From contig NZ_CP041969.1 in the NCBI RefSeq assembly GCF_014107495.1, positions 2,691,501 through 2,755,500 on the forward strand: a stretch of DNA of 64,000 nucleotides, read 5' to 3'. Of this stretch, positions 16,518 to 27,175 are shown in pieces. Under the pieces are notes generated by a model that was given only the letters and a program-made list of their open reading frames with translations, was not told where the DNA came from and ran no database searches. The stretch's first letter is position 1; every line of letters begins with the position of its first letter. The position numbers and the translations under genes are program-made. Origin of the DNA: Cohnella cholangitidis. Its GTDB lineage: Bacteria; Bacillota; Bacilli; Paenibacillales; Paenibacillaceae.

Positions 16518-17933
16518 CTATGAATTGCCAAACCAAGCTTGCTTCATTCGGATAATCCCTTCTTCGATTTGGCTTTCGCTCAAACCTCCGAATCCTAGCA
16601 TCAAGTAGGAAGGCGGACATTGCGCCGGATCCGTCCAATGGCTGCTTGGCGCGTATACCTTGACGCCATGCTCCGATGCAAGTTTGATTAATTCCCTATT
16701 ATTACGATTATAAACGTCGAGCAGCAGATGCAGTCCCGCTTTTTGCCCGATGACCTCGACCCGTTCCCCGAAGTGCCGATGGATCGCTTTCAGCAACGTA
16801 CGATGCTTGCCCTGGTACAGCTTCCTCATTTTGCGAACGTGTCTCTCGTAGTGTCCTCCCCGCATGAAAATCAGCATCGCTCTCTGAAGCAAAGGCGATA
16901 CCGATTGGCTATACGGAGCGATTCCTTGACGGAAACCGGCCGCCAGCCTGTCGGGCAACACGATATAACTAATACGCACGGCGGGGAGGAAAGATTTCGA
17001 GAACGTCCCCATGTACGCCACCCGATCCCCGACGTCCATCGCCTTCAAAGCCGGGATAGGCTGACCCTGGTAACGGAATTCGCTATCGTAATCGTCCTCG
17101 ATAATCAATCCGTCGCTCTCGTACGCCCATTGCAGCAGCTTGCTTCGCTTCTGGACGGGGAGCACGCTTCCTAGCGGGAATTGATGCGACGGCGTCACGT
17201 ATATGGCGCGAACGGCTTGTTGTCCCAACTCGTCCAAGCTCAAACCATCGGACTCCAATCGAATCGGCACGATCTCTCGGCCGTGATTGGCGAGCACCGT
17301 TCGGACGCCATCGTATCCCGGATCTTCCATCGCCACCCGGTCCGGTAACGGCAGCACCTGGCATAGCAAACTAATGGACGTCTGCGTGCCCGAGCAGAGA
17401 AATACTTGCTCCGGCGAACAGGAGACTCCGCGGGCTTGATAGAGGTATTGCGCGATTTCCGCGCGGAGGCCGAAGTCGCCCTGCGGATCGCCGTAACCGA
17501 GAACCCCGTAACCCTCGGAATCCAGCGCTTCCAGCAAGCACTTTCTCCATGTTTTTATCGGGAACTTCCCTAGCTCGACGTCGCCATAGTGAAAATCGCA
17601 CAAAATCTTCCGCTCACACGAACTCCCGGCATACCTGACTTTTTCGTCGCTTGTAGGGACGGCGCCGTTCATCGGCTTGATGCGCTCCAGCGGAAGGACG
17701 TGAAGCCCGCTTCGGGGTTTGCTATGGACGTAACCTTCGGCAAGCAGTTGCTGGTATGCCGTTTCCACCGTATTTTTGCTTAGCATTAAGTGCGCGGATA
17801 ATTGCCGAATGGAGGGCAATCGGTTATTTTCCGGCAACGCGCCGCTTTCGATCTCCTGCTTAATATAATCATATAGCTGCTTATAGATCGGTATTTCGCT
17901 ATGTTTATCTAGAATCGGGGATAATCCTATCAT
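16518..17933 (-). CDS. MocR/PdxR-type regulator (GntR HTH fused to class I aminotransferase domain)
   Basis: A 471-residue protein. Residues about 10-78 are a GntR-type winged helix (IYKQLYDYIKQEIESGALP, LPSIRQLSAHLMLSKNTVETAYQQL). The rest is an aminotransferase-like effector domain with VAMEDPGYDG, LIIEDDYDSEFRY and GTFSKSFLPAVRISY holding the PLP-binding lysine. Such MocR proteins sense PLP and control B6 or amino-acid genes. It is divergent from a PNPOx-fold gene at 18049 and likely controls it. The intergenic region has CTGTC/GACAG half-sites (about 17979-17998) that could be its operator. Confidence 0.9.
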   Translation of the reverse strand: MIGLSPILDKHSEIPIYKQLYDYIKQEIESGALPENNRLPSIRQLSAHLMLSKNTVETAYQQLLAEGYVHSKPRSGLHVLPLERIKPMNGAVPTSDEKVRYAGSSCERKILCDFHYGDVELGKFPIKTWRKCLLEALDSEGYGVLGYGDPQGDFGLRAEIAQYLYQARGVSCSPEQVFLCSGTQTSISLLCQVLPLPDRVAMEDPGYDGVRTVLANHGREIVPIRLESDGLSLDELGQQAVRAIYVTPSHQFPLGSVLPVQKRSKLLQWAYESDGLIIEDDYDSEFRYQGQPIPALKAMDVGDRVAYMGTFSKSFLPAVRISYIVLPDRLAAGFRQGIAPYSQSVSPLLQRAMLIFMRGGHYERHVRKMRKLYQGKHRTLLKAIHRHFGERVEVIGQKAGLHLLLDVYNRNNRELIKLASEHGVKVYAPSSHWTDPAQCPPSYLMLGFGGLSESQIEEGIIRMKQAWFGNS

Positions 17934-18048
17934 TACGCTTGCCAGCCTCCGACTGTCCCTCTGATTTAGATAGAATCTGTCACTTTTAACTAGGACAGAC
18001 TACGTCTAAAATGATTTTACCACAGGAACGAGAGAGGATGGAATAATA

Positions 18049-18603
18049 ATGAATCCCCTTCGAATGTACAAAAGAGAATGTACCGATCCCTACAAAATCA
18101 ACGGTTTTCTCGAACAAGCCAGAACGGGTTTCCTCGGATTAAGTTCGGAAGATGCCCCTTACGTTATTCCGTTGAACTACGTATGGAGGAACGGGACTAT
18201 CTATTTCCACGGCGCTTCCGAGGGAAGAAAAATCACGATGTTGCAGAGCAACTCCCGGGCCTGCTTCACCGTATGCGAAGATCAAGGCACGATTACCGAC
18301 GTCGTACCGGCCAATACGGATACCGCTTTTATGAGCGTCATGCTATTCGGTACCGTGGCTTTAGTCGCAGAGCTCGAGGAAGCGACCGCGGCCATGCAAA
18401 GCATGCTGGACAAATACGTTCCGGGCTATTACGACCATCCATTGGCCAAGAGCCACGTCGAGAAATACGTTTCCTCGCTCGGAAGCAAAACCGCCGTATA
18501 CAAGCTCGTCCCTGCCGAGATTACCGCCAAAGAAAGCGGTGCCCAAGAGGGCCGTATGTTCTACGCGGGCAAAACTCAGCGCGACGAGCCGAGTCATGCC
18601 TGA
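18049..18603 (+). CDS. Pyridoxamine 5'-phosphate oxidase-family protein (NimA-like)
   Basis: A 184-residue flavin split-barrel protein. [50 protein letters not shown] and ACFTVCED follow the pattern of the NimA/Pyridox_ox_2 subgroup (FMN-binding, 5-nitroimidazole-reductase-like). It is divergent from the MocR regulator, a common pairing in Bacillales that suggests PLP-linked control. The substrate is unknown. The ATG is preceded by an AGAGAGGATGG ribosome region. Confidence 0.8.
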   Translation: MNPLRMYKRECTDPYKINGFLEQARTGFLGLSSEDAPYVIPLNYVWRNGTIYFHGASEGRKITMLQSNSRACFTVCEDQGTITDVVPANTDTAFMSVMLFGTVALVAELEEATAAMQSMLDKYVPGYYDHPLAKSHVEKYVSSLGSKTAVYKLVPAEITAKESGAQEGRMFYAGKTQRDEPSHA

Positions 18604-18644
18604 CGTAGCTGATGAAGTTGTTGGGGCATGGCAATTGGCGGGGT

Positions 18645-18706
18645 TTCCGCGCGTGGACGAACTTCCCGCTTCACGGAAAAGCCCCCTCGGACATTACCGC
18701 GCGGAA
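18645..18706. repeat. Spaced inverted repeat after the NimA-like gene
   Basis: TTCCGCGCG (18645-18653) and CGCGCGGAA (18698-18706) are perfect 9-base arms about 44 bases apart, with GGGGTTTCCG and CGGAAAAGCCCC as an alternative pairing inside. There is no T-run. It lies between convergent genes and may be a structured 3' end. Confidence 0.4.
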
Positions 18707-18735
18707 GGCGGAGTCCAAGAGGGCCATAGGTTAAA

Positions 18736-20724
18736 TTAATAAGTAAATTTATTGATCAGTTGCTTAAGCTCCTCCGACAAGGAAGACAGCGATTGCGCCG
18801 ACGATGAGATCTCTTGCATCGAAGCCAACTGTTCCTCGGTTGAGGCGGCGACTTCCTCGGACGTCGCCGCGTTTCCTTTGGCAATCATCGCGAGCTCGTT
18901 CGCCACGGCAACGATTTCTTGAACGCCGGCGGAAATTTGTTGCGTAATCGCCGATACTTCATCGATATGCGGCGTGGTTTCTCTCATGCTGGTCAAGATT
19001 TGTTCGAACTTGAAGATCGTATCGTTAGAAACTTCCAATCCGTTACCGACGTCATGAGTGACTTTTTCCATCGTTTCCACGGATTGTTTGGTTTCTTTTT
19101 GGATCTCGATAATGAGTTCGGATATTTGCTGCGCGGACGCCTGGGATTGCTCGGCCAGCTTGCGAACCTCGGCAGCGACTACCGCGAATCCTTTTCCGTG
19201 CTCGCCCGCTCTTGCCGCTTCAATGGCGGCATTCAAAGCAAGCAGGTTCGTCTGCTGCGCAATCCCGCCGATGACGTCGGAGATCGTGCCGATTTCCTTG
19301 GAACGCTCGTATAACGATTTAATCATTTGGTCCGATTGCCCGACCGATTCATGAATGGAGTTCATTTGATTGACGACCTGGATAACGGACTCCCCGCCCT
19401 CTTCCGCTTGCACGATCGTATGTCTCGACAGATCGGACAGGACGGTCACGCTATCGACGATTCGGCCTACGCCCGTCGAGATATCATTCATGGCATGCAG
19501 GTTGAGGTCGATTCCGTTAGTCTGCTTCTCCGCATTGCTCGCTACCTCTTGTACGGCCAATGCGACCTGTTCCGTCGCGGCGCTTGTCTGCTGCGCGCTC
19601 GCCGTCAACTGCTCGGCGGAGGAGGAGACTTGCCCGGCTCTGCCTTCTACGTCTTGGATCAACGAACGGAGATTATGTTGCATTTCGGCGAACGCGCGGC
19701 CCAATTCGCCGATCTCATCGTTCGATCGCAAATGCAAGCTTTCCGTTAAGTTGCCTTTGCTTACTTGAATAGCGTGCGCTTTAAGGCCAACAATCGGCTT
19801 AAGTATCGATCTCAGGATGAAATAGATTACGACTCCGCCAATCGCTAGGCAAATCAGAACGGTAATAAACGTATTGTAGAAAATCGATTTCGTCGCATCC
19901 TCGACTTCCCAGAGATGCATGGCTCCGGCTACCTTCCACCCTGTCACGGCGTTGGTCGTAAAATACATTCGTTTATCTTTTTCTTGATAATAATATTCGA
20001 ATTGTCCCGAGTCCTCTTGATACAGGTTATCGAAGAAGGCTTCCTTGGCCTCCGTCCCGGGCTTGTTGGTCGGGTGAACGACGAATTTCCTGGCGCCGTC
20101 CAGTATGAGAACGTATCCTTCCTGACCGATCTTGACCGATTCGGCCAGCTTCTTGATCTCTTCGATCCCGAGCGTAACCGCTATGACGCCGCTTTGGTCT
20201 GCCGTCGCCTGGGCGACCGTCATGACGATCTCCCCGGTTACGGAAGAAATATAGGGCGCGGTAATAATCGCGTTCCCTCTGCTCGCCATTGCGCTTATAT
20301 ACCAATCTCTTGTTCTGGGGTCGAAGTCCGCCTTCACTTCTTGCTTAGGCGATCTTACGTAAAGCCCCTCTTCGGTTCCAAGGCTTATGCTGGCTACTTC
20401 CGGGTGCATATCCATATACATATCGAACATTTTTCTAACCGCGGGGCTCTCTTCCCCTTCATACATGCTCGCATTAATGTTTTTGCCGAAATAATCCGCA
20501 TCCGTCTTCTTCGATTCCATCGAGCTGCTAATGATGGAGTCGACTAGTTTGACGTTCTCTTCCGCGCTGCTCATGATCTGGTTTTCAATCTCGCTCTTCG
20601 AAGTTCCGTAAGCAAATACCCCCACGGATATGGAAGGAATGATTAGAATCAACACGAATGCGGAAATCAGCTTCGTTTTAAAATTGTGCCTGAACCATCT
20701 GTACAGCTTTGCCTTCAACGTCAT
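18736..20724 (-). CDS. Methyl-accepting chemotaxis protein with dCache sensor
   Basis: A 662-residue transducer. TM1 is about 18-40; a periplasm-facing dCache domain (about 45-290) with [13 protein letters not shown] and [14 protein letters not shown] follows; then TM2 (about 293-315), HAMP (about 316-370) and the cytoplasmic signalling domain with the conserved tip [33 protein letters not shown]. The RxWY motif is part of the amino-acid-binding dCache signature, but the ligand cannot be fixed by eye. It is the last gene of the chemosensory block; a separate terminator precedes it in the transcript of the next MCP. Confidence 0.92.
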   Translation of the reverse strand: MTLKAKLYRWFRHNFKTKLISAFVLILIIPSISVGVFAYGTSKSEIENQIMSSAEENVKLVDSIISSSMESKKTDADYFGKNINASMYEGEESPAVRKMFDMYMDMHPEVASISLGTEEGLYVRSPKQEVKADFDPRTRDWYISAMASRGNAIITAPYISSVTGEIVMTVAQATADQSGVIAVTLGIEEIKKLAESVKIGQEGYVLILDGARKFVVHPTNKPGTEAKEAFFDNLYQEDSGQFEYYYQEKDKRMYFTTNAVTGWKVAGAMHLWEVEDATKSIFYNTFITVLICLAIGGVVIYFILRSILKPIVGLKAHAIQVSKGNLTESLHLRSNDEIGELGRAFAEMQHNLRSLIQDVEGRAGQVSSSAEQLTASAQQTSAATEQVALAVQEVASNAEKQTNGIDLNLHAMNDISTGVGRIVDSVTVLSDLSRHTIVQAEEGGESVIQVVNQMNSIHESVGQSDQMIKSLYERSKEIGTISDVIGGIAQQTNLLALNAAIEAARAGEHGKGFAVVAAEVRKLAEQSQASAQQISELIIEIQKETKQSVETMEKVTHDVGNGLEVSNDTIFKFEQILTSMRETTPHIDEVSAITQQISAGVQEIVAVANELAMIAKGNAATSEEVAASTEEQLASMQEISSSAQSLSSLSEELKQLINKFTY

Positions 20725-20761
20725 TCAGCCCCTCGTCTTATGTAATGTAAATTTCGATTCA

Positions 20762-20797
20762 GCCAGAACAATCGGCAACCCCGAAAGGGTTGCCGAT
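20762..20797 (-). terminator. Hairpin between two MCP genes
   Basis: Perfect 11-bp stem ATCGGCAACCC / GGGTTGCCGAT (20771-20797) with a 5-base loop, followed on the minus strand by TGTTCT. It lies just after the stop of the upstream MCP gene. Confidence 0.7.
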
Positions 20798-20811
20798 GCA
20801 GGGAATGCCGA

Positions 20812-22707
20812 TCATTTAATCTTGAACATCTCCACCGACTCGTATAATCGTTCGGCCAGCTTGGACAGCTCCTGCGAGGCTGCCGCCGTCTCTTCCGCCG
20901 CGGCGGCGGCTTCTTCGCTGATCGAGGCTACCGACTCTATCGTTAACAGCACTTCGGACGCCTTGGTCGTCTGATCGATGCTGGACTCGGCGATATCGCC
21001 GACCTTATGCGAGGTTTCGTTGACTTTGCGCACGATCCCTTCGAACGAATCTCTCGTCAACGCGAATTGGGACACCCCTTCGCTAACCGCCGCCACGCAC
21101 TTGGACGTACTGCTCTGCATGCCGTTAATGATCGCGGTAATCCGCTTCGTCGCGTCGCCGCTGCGCTCCGCCAGCTTGCGGACTTCATCGGCCACGACCG
21201 CGAAGCCGCGCCCTTGTTCCCCTGCCCGCGCCGCTTCGATGGCCGCGTTCAGAGCGAGCAGGTTCGTCTGCTCGGCGATTCCGTCGATCACTTCGATAAT
21301 GTCGCCGATCTGTTTGGAGTCCTTCTCGAGCAGTTCCATCCGCTCGTTGACCTGTCCCATCTTGCCGATGGAACGATTGATAATATCGGTCCCTTCTTCC
21401 GCGATATTCACGGCTTCTTGGGAATAATCCTTAGCTAGATTAGCGTTGGAAGCCACGAACTGAATCGAGGACTCCAAGCTTTCGAACAGCTCGGCCATCG
21501 CGCGGGCGCGATCGGCTTGGTCTACGCTTCCTCTTGCGACTTCGTCCGTGCTTGCCGATATTTGCTCGGCCGACGAAGCCACGCTGCCGGATGCGGAGTT
21601 TACTTGCTCGATGGTACTGGACAGCGACTCCAGCATTTCGTTCATATTGTCCGCCAGATCCCCGAGCTCGTCATTGGACTTCACTTGCAGGCGCGGCCTT
21701 AAGTCGCCTTGCGCCAATACCTTCACTATGTTCGTTATGTATACGATAGGCTTGACGATATTCTTCGCGAACAAGTATGTGACCGCTAGCGTAACCAACG
21801 TAACGATCAAAGCCGTAAAGATAGTCGTCCACATCAACCTTGTAATGGGCGCCATCAGCTCTTTTTCCGGAACGGACAGTTGAATGACGTATCCGGATTC
21901 GGTCCCGCTGGAATAGCCGATTTTCTTGATGCCGTTATAGGTGTATGCGAAGTTGGAGTTCTCGCCCTTCTTCGACGATTCGAACGCGTTCTCCACTTCG
22001 GGAATCTTCATGTCGTATACCGTCTTCTTCATGACCAGCGAAGGGTCGGGGTGGCTGGCGACGTTCCCCGTGCTGTCCATCAGAATCGCATATCCCGTAT
22101 CGCCGATCTTCGCTTGCGCGACGCTCTTGGTCGCCTCTTCTATCGAATAACTCGTCGCGTAGAAGCCGTAAGGCTGGCCGTCCTTCATCAACGGAGCCGC
22201 GAACACCACGACTAACTTGGAAGGATCAAGCGCGGACATCACGGGATCGGAGATAGCGGACTTCCCTTGCGCGACGATCTTGACGTAAGCCCGGCTGGAC
22301 AAGTCTATCTTGTCTCCGGTATCGGAAGTTCCCTCTTTGCCGGTGAGATCGAACGAGAACACCAAACCTCCGAAGCCGGGATTATCCGCTATGAACGCGG
22401 AGGCTAACGCCAAATGCTTCTCTTCGTCCATGCCGTAACTGTTGCCGATTCCCGCTACCGTCTCAAGCTTCGTAAGCTTGTCCTGCAGCACCTCGTCCAT
22501 CAACGCGGCGACCGCGTTCGTCCTCAGCTCCAGCTCGCCGTTAATCTGCTTCTTGAAGAGCGCCGAGTTCGGGATGAAGAGCGCGAGAGACATCGATGCG
22601 ATAATGACGAGCGCAATAATCAGGGTCGATATCAGCAGCCGGGTCGATAACTTGCGAATGGTAAATTTCCGTAACCTTTTGTGTCTGGTCGTCGTTGGCG
22701 AGTGCAT
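20812..22707 (-). CDS. Methyl-accepting chemotaxis protein with Cache sensor
   Basis: A 631-residue transducer. A basic N-terminus (about 1-20) leads to TM1 (about 25-47), an extracellular Cache domain (about 50-290, with [22 protein letters not shown] and [21 protein letters not shown]), TM2 (about 295-317), HAMP, and a signalling domain with tip [43 protein letters not shown]. Lower coupling to RxWY suggests a ligand different from the neighbouring MCPs. It lies downstream of the LuxR-type gene with its own 5' region, so it may be transcribed separately. Confidence 0.92.
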   Translation of the reverse strand: MHSPTTTRHKRLRKFTIRKLSTRLLISTLIIALVIIASMSLALFIPNSALFKKQINGELELRTNAVAALMDEVLQDKLTKLETVAGIGNSYGMDEEKHLALASAFIADNPGFGGLVFSFDLTGKEGTSDTGDKIDLSSRAYVKIVAQGKSAISDPVMSALDPSKLVVVFAAPLMKDGQPYGFYATSYSIEEATKSVAQAKIGDTGYAILMDSTGNVASHPDPSLVMKKTVYDMKIPEVENAFESSKKGENSNFAYTYNGIKKIGYSSGTESGYVIQLSVPEKELMAPITRLMWTTIFTALIVTLVTLAVTYLFAKNIVKPIVYITNIVKVLAQGDLRPRLQVKSNDELGDLADNMNEMLESLSSTIEQVNSASGSVASSAEQISASTDEVARGSVDQADRARAMAELFESLESSIQFVASNANLAKDYSQEAVNIAEEGTDIINRSIGKMGQVNERMELLEKDSKQIGDIIEVIDGIAEQTNLLALNAAIEAARAGEQGRGFAVVADEVRKLAERSGDATKRITAIINGMQSSTSKCVAAVSEGVSQFALTRDSFEGIVRKVNETSHKVGDIAESSIDQTTKASEVLLTIESVASISEEAAAAAEETAAASQELSKLAERLYESVEMFKIK

Positions 22708-22825
22708 CGAATATAGCTCCTTTAGTTCTTAATTACCATTAAGTCTAAAGGATAGGTATTAGCAACTATATTCATTAACATTTAAGAACCGATTAGCTTC
22801 ACTCATACTTCCTTAATACTTTGCT

Positions 22826-23116
22826 TTATAGAGCAATGGCCACGGTTTCTTCTTCGAACTTCAAATGATGCATAATAGATTGGGAGACAACCATGGACAG
22901 CAATTCTCTCGTGGAGCAGGTTTTCGTTTTTTCCTGGATTTTGGCGATATGGTTTTTGACCGTTTTCTCCGTTATGAACAGTTCGTTCGCCAACAGCCTG
23001 TTGCTATACCCGTATCTCGAAAGGCAGTAGACGATTTCTCTTTCTCTTTCGGTTAAACCAAAACTCTTGGCAAAGTTAGCAACGACGTCCGATAAATAGG
23101 ATGATTCGTGCTGCAT
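22826..23116 (-). CDS. Small LuxR-type helix-turn-helix protein
   Basis: A 96-residue protein that is almost entirely a GerE/LuxR DNA-binding domain: LTEREREIVYCLSRYGYSNRLLANELFITEKTVKNHIAKIQEKTKT. There is no receiver domain, as in GerE-type stand-alone regulators. It lies between cheB and two MCP genes, so control of chemotaxis genes or of a phase change (motility or sporulation) is possible but not shown. Confidence 0.85.
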   Translation of the reverse strand: MQHESSYLSDVVANFAKSFGLTEREREIVYCLSRYGYSNRLLANELFITEKTVKNHIAKIQEKTKTCSTRELLSMVVSQSIMHHLKFEEETVAIAL

Positions 23117-23279
23117 TCAATCAGACACCTCAATTTATACTTTATTTCCTCCGGATGAACTCCCCGCAATTCACAATGATAATATAAAAATGTTAACTAA
23201 CTATTTGTTCAATATGGATATTGTTTGTCGCAAAGGGGGATTTCACCAGAAAGAAACGGATCTCCATTCAACGGGCGCG

Positions 23280-24359
23280 TTAGGGCTGTTTTGCCGGCCA
23301 ACCCGTGACTTCCAAGATTTTCGGCGCGATTAGGTGCAACGGGATCCTATAGTCCACGCAATCTAGCTCAACCGCCGCTCTTGGCATGCCGTACACGATG
23401 CACGTTTCTTGCGATTCCGCGATCGTCGTCCGGGCTCCCGTTTGTTTGGCGTTCAGCATCCCTCTTGCCCCGTCGCTCCCCATTCCGGTCATGAGCACGA
23501 AGTGTTTCTTTAGGTTTTTTAATTGCGATACCGAGTCGAACAGCTCATCGACGGAAGGCCTGTGACCGTTACGGACCGGCTGCTGATGAAGCTGTATCCT
23601 GAACTCTCGGTTCGCTTGCACGACATTCATATGATAATCGCCGGGAGCGATGTAGACCGTACCTCCCAACACCGGTTGGTTGTTCTCGGCTTCTACTACC
23701 CGTACGTTCGATAAGCGATTCAGCCTTTCGGCCAATGATTTGGTAAACTTAGGCGGCATGTGTTGAACGATTAGCACCGGGAAGGGGAAGCTTGCGGGCA
23801 ACGCCGTTATCACGGTTTCAAGCGCCTTAGGCCCTCCCGTGGAAGTACCCAAAGCTACGATCTGGTCGAATTCCTTCGTCAGTCCGAGCTTATCTCGGAC
23901 CGGCTGCCCCGCGCCATTCCGGGAAACGGCCTTCCTAGTGGAAACCAAAGATCTAAGCGGCATCTGCGAGGCTTGTTTGATCTTGGAGATCAGCTCGTCT
24001 TTCACTTTGAAGAGATCCGTCGAGACCGAACCCGACGGCTTGAACACGAAATCCACGGCCCCGCCTTGCAGCGCCGCGATCGTGGCGTCCGCGCCTTCTT
24101 GCGTAAGCGAGCTTAGCATAAGAATAGGCGTCGGGCGCCTCTCCATGATTTTATCCAGAGCTTCCAGCCCGTCCATCTCCGGCATCTCGATATCCAATGT
24201 CACGACATCGGGCTTATGCTCCATGACCATGCCGATCGCTTCCAATCCGTTGCGCGCCGTTCCGATAACCTGTATGGCCTCGTCCTCTTCGATCAAGCGC
24301 GGAATCAGCTTGCGCATAAACGTCGAATCGTCTACAACAAGCACTTTTATTTTCGGCAA
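23280..24359 (-). CDS. cheB: Chemotaxis protein-glutamate methylesterase/deamidase CheB
   Basis: A 359-residue response regulator-hydrolase that removes methyl groups from, and deamidates, receptors. The receiver domain (1-120) has phospho-acceptor Asp56 in DVVTLDIEMPEMDG. The catalytic domain has Ser in ALGTSTGGPKAL, His in IVQHMPPKFTKSLA and Asp in MTGMGSDGARG. I chose the TTG at 24359 because AAGGGAAGAG precedes it and it follows the cheR stop; the ATG at 24410 would overlap cheR by 38 bases. It is co-transcribed with cheR and cheA. Confidence 0.93.
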   Translation of the reverse strand: MPKIKVLVVDDSTFMRKLIPRLIEEDEAIQVIGTARNGLEAIGMVMEHKPDVVTLDIEMPEMDGLEALDKIMERRPTPILMLSSLTQEGADATIAALQGGAVDFVFKPSGSVSTDLFKVKDELISKIKQASQMPLRSLVSTRKAVSRNGAGQPVRDKLGLTKEFDQIVALGTSTGGPKALETVITALPASFPFPVLIVQHMPPKFTKSLAERLNRLSNVRVVEAENNQPVLGGTVYIAPGDYHMNVVQANREFRIQLHQQPVRNGHRPSVDELFDSVSQLKNLKKHFVLMTGMGSDGARGMLNAKQTGARTTIAESQETCIVYGMPRAAVELDCVDYRIPLHLIAPKILEVTGWPAKQP

Positions 24360-24372
24360 TGAATCTCTTCCC

Positions 24373-25164
24373 TTATTGTTTTCTATAAAAAAAGGTATCC
24401 ATTGGCTCAAGACCGTACCTTTGCGGGTGAACGATTTGTTCGCTGCCCCCGATGAAGAGATAACCGCCCTTCTTCAGGGATTTGCCGAACTTCTCGAACA
24501 AAGTTTCCTTTGCTTCGTCCGTAAAATAGATAAGGACGTTGCGGCATAGGATCAGATCGAAGTTGCTCTCGTACGGATCGGCCAGCAAGTTATGCTGTTT
24601 GAACCGGACGCAGCGTTTGATCTCTTCGGATACCGCATAACGGCGGTCCCGCAAGGTGAAATATTGGTCGAGATACGGCTTGGGCACCTCTTTCACGGAA
24701 TCCGCTTGGTATACTCCCTCTCTTGCCTTCTCCAGCACGCTTTTGTCGATGTCCGTCGCCAACACTTGAATATCCTTCACGCTTAGGAAAGCCGTAAGCA
24801 TAAGCGCCAGACTGTAGGGCTCTTCTCCCGTGGAACACGCGGCGCTCCAGCATTTGATTCGTCCGTTGTTCTGAAGCACGCTGGGAATAACCCGTTTCTC
24901 CATGATGCTCCAACGCTGGGCGTTGCGATAAAATTCCGACACGTTTATCGTCATATGTTCCAGCATCTCGTCGAGCAGCTCGGCGCTTCTCTCCATCGCA
25001 TAATAGAAATCGACGAACGTGCCGAAGCCTCTTTTATCCTTGAGGTTGGCGAGCCGGCGCTTCATTTGATTTTCTTTGTACAACGCAAGATCGATGCCCG
25101 TTCGTTTCTTGAAGAGCCCCATGAACTGGACGAAATCCTGATCCATTGCCGGGGAAGGCCTCAT
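24373..25164 (-). CDS. cheR: Chemotaxis protein methyltransferase CheR
   Basis: A 263-residue SAM-dependent methyltransferase acting on receptor glutamates. The N-terminal alpha domain (about 1-80, FKKRTGIDLALYKENQMKRRL) precedes the Rossmann domain with RIKCWSAACSTGEEPYSLAL, VLATDIDKSVLEKAR, NFDLILCRNVLIYF and GGYLFIGGSEQI. The ATG overlaps the cheA stop (ATGA), indicating coupled translation. Length is typical, and there is no tetratricopeptide extension. Confidence 0.94.
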   Translation of the reverse strand: MRPSPAMDQDFVQFMGLFKKRTGIDLALYKENQMKRRLANLKDKRGFGTFVDFYYAMERSAELLDEMLEHMTINVSEFYRNAQRWSIMEKRVIPSVLQNNGRIKCWSAACSTGEEPYSLALMLTAFLSVKDIQVLATDIDKSVLEKAREGVYQADSVKEVPKPYLDQYFTLRDRRYAVSEEIKRCVRFKQHNLLADPYESNFDLILCRNVLIYFTDEAKETLFEKFGKSLKKGGYLFIGGSEQIVHPQRYGLEPMDTFFYRKQ

Positions 25165-27167
25165 ACGATCGTCCTCCGGGCCGCATGATTGATAATTCCC
25201 GGCACCTCTAGGATAAGCGCTACTTTCCCGTCGCCCAATATCGTCGAACCGGCGATGCAGTCCACTTTGCCCACGTAGGAACCGAGCGATTTAATGACGA
25301 CCTCCTGGTTGCCGATAAGCTCGTCTACGGCAAGCGCCATTCTTTTCTCCGCGGAGCCCACGATCACAAGCTGAATATGGCTCTTCGCCCGTTCCACTCT
25401 CGGAATCTGGAAATGAACGTGAAGCCAGACGATTGGAATGACCTGGTTGCGCAGCAAGACCACTTGCTGTCCTCGTACCGTTCGTATGTCTTCATAGGGA
25501 ATTCTAACGATCTCGGCGATATTGCTCATCGGAATGATAAAGGTTTGCTGGTGCAGCTTTACGAGCAGCCCGACGATAATCGCCAACGTTAACGGGAGCT
25601 TGATCTTAAAGCAAGTGCCCTTGCCCAATGCCGTCTCGATATCGATCATGCCGTTCAGCTTCTCGATATGGCTTCTGACGATATCCATTCCGACGCCGCG
25701 TCCGGAAACGTCGCTTACGATGCTGGCCGTAGAGAACCCCGGACGGAAAATCAGGTCGATCGCCTCCCGGTCGCTTAACGCTTCCGCCTCCTCCGAGGTA
25801 ATGATCCCCTTGTTCCGCGCGGACTCTCTCATCTTGGCCGGATTGATGCCGGAACCGTCGTCTTCTACGTAAATGACGACCTGATTGTCTTCGTGCGCCG
25901 CTCTGATCCGCAGAGTGCCCTTACGATTCTTGCCGGCCGATTCTCTTGCCTCCGGCTTCTCGATTCCGTGATCTATGGCGTTGCGAATTAAATGAATTAG
26001 CGGGTCCGCGATTTCCTCGATCAGCGTTCGATCCAATTCCGTCTCTTTGCCCTCCATCGCAAGATCGATTTCCTTGCCCAAATCCCGTGACAAGTCGCGA
26101 ATCATGCGGGGAAACCGGTTGAAGAGCTGTTCGATCGGCAGCATTCTGGCTTTCATGACGCTTTCCTGCAAATCCCCGATGATTCGGGAAAGATGGTCGG
26201 AAATTTGCCCGAGCTCGTTCACGGTATCATCGGAGAATCTCCGTCTCTGCGTACGCTCCACTTGATGGATGCGCGTGTGGTCGATCACAAGCTCGCCGAC
26301 GAGATTCATGAGATGATCCAGCCGCTCCACGTTTACGCGGACCGATTGGGATCTGGACTTGCCCGTTGGCGGTTCTCCGGCGCTTGCGTTGCTTGCTTGC
26401 GTCTCTGCCTCGTTGCTGACGTATAGAACCTCGTTCGCGACGGACTCCACGTTCACGCCGGCAACATCCGATAAGGAGGCGACAAGCTGTTCCAGCTCTT
26501 GAAGCTCTTGACTCCCCGCATAGAGAAATTGGAACTCGAAGGGAACCTCGCTATGCTCGCCGATTCCCTCTATTTCCGGATCGGAATGAAGAATCTCTCC
26601 CCAGTTGCTTAGGTTGGAGTGAATGACATAGAACCTCGCGCCTCGAATCACGCACTCAGGGGAAATTTGCAAGCCGATCCAATAAACCTTCAGCCCGAGA
26701 TCTTGGGCCTCCTGCATTCTTAGCGCGACGTCCATGCTTAATGCCGGCCGCTTCGATTCCGCGCCTCTTGGCGGGCCCGAAGAACGGCAGGAATCCTTCA
26801 CGAAGGAATGAAGCGCCCTAACGCATTCGGAAATGTCGGTAACCGATCCATCGTTGCGCAGGATATCTTTTCTCAACTCTTTCAGACAGTCCAACGATTG
26901 GAAGAGCCGGTCGATTAGCGAACCGGACACCTCAAGCTGCTTGCTTCTTACCAAATCCAGTAAATGCTCCATTTCGTGGGTTAGCTGCTTCATTTCCTCG
27001 TAACCCATTGCCGCGGATGAGCCTTTCAACGTATGGGCGGCCCGGAACAGGCTTTGCACGTCCCGTTCGGTCCCGCCCCTCTGCTCTAGTTGCAAAATAA
27101 CATCGTCCATGAGTTGCAGTTGCTCGTCCAGCTCTTCGAGAAAAACCTCTCTATATTCGGCTAGCAT
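25161..27167 (-). CDS. cheA: Chemotaxis histidine kinase CheA
   Basis: A 668-residue kinase that phosphorylates CheY and CheB. Domains in order: Hpt (1-105) with phospho-acceptor His45 in AAHTLKGSSAAMG; a P2-like regulator-docking region (about 140-255); dimerisation (about 285-345, VNVERLDHLMNLVGELV); ATPase (about 350-530) with HLIRNAIDHGIE, DDGSGINPAKM and GRGVGMDIV; and CheW-like (about 535-668). It overlaps cheR and is preceded by cheW with its ribosome site across the cheW stop. It is the core of the array signalled by the neighbouring MCPs. Confidence 0.96.
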   Translation of the reverse strand: MLAEYREVFLEELDEQLQLMDDVILQLEQRGGTERDVQSLFRAAHTLKGSSAAMGYEEMKQLTHEMEHLLDLVRSKQLEVSGSLIDRLFQSLDCLKELRKDILRNDGSVTDISECVRALHSFVKDSCRSSGPPRGAESKRPALSMDVALRMQEAQDLGLKVYWIGLQISPECVIRGARFYVIHSNLSNWGEILHSDPEIEGIGEHSEVPFEFQFLYAGSQELQELEQLVASLSDVAGVNVESVANEVLYVSNEAETQASNASAGEPPTGKSRSQSVRVNVERLDHLMNLVGELVIDHTRIHQVERTQRRRFSDDTVNELGQISDHLSRIIGDLQESVMKARMLPIEQLFNRFPRMIRDLSRDLGKEIDLAMEGKETELDRTLIEEIADPLIHLIRNAIDHGIEKPEARESAGKNRKGTLRIRAAHEDNQVVIYVEDDGSGINPAKMRESARNKGIITSEEAEALSDREAIDLIFRPGFSTASIVSDVSGRGVGMDIVRSHIEKLNGMIDIETALGKGTCFKIKLPLTLAIIVGLLVKLHQQTFIIPMSNIAEIVRIPYEDIRTVRGQQVVLLRNQVIPIVWLHVHFQIPRVERAKSHIQLVIVGSAEKRMALAVDELIGNQEVVIKSLGSYVGKVDCIAGSTILGDGKVALILEVPGIINHAARRTIV

Positions 27168-27175
27168 CTACTCGT

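Noticed and set aside
20978..22215. Several plus-strand frames opposite MCP genes
   Set aside because: They are antisense shadows of the conserved MCP signalling domains; no ribosome sites or protein motifs.
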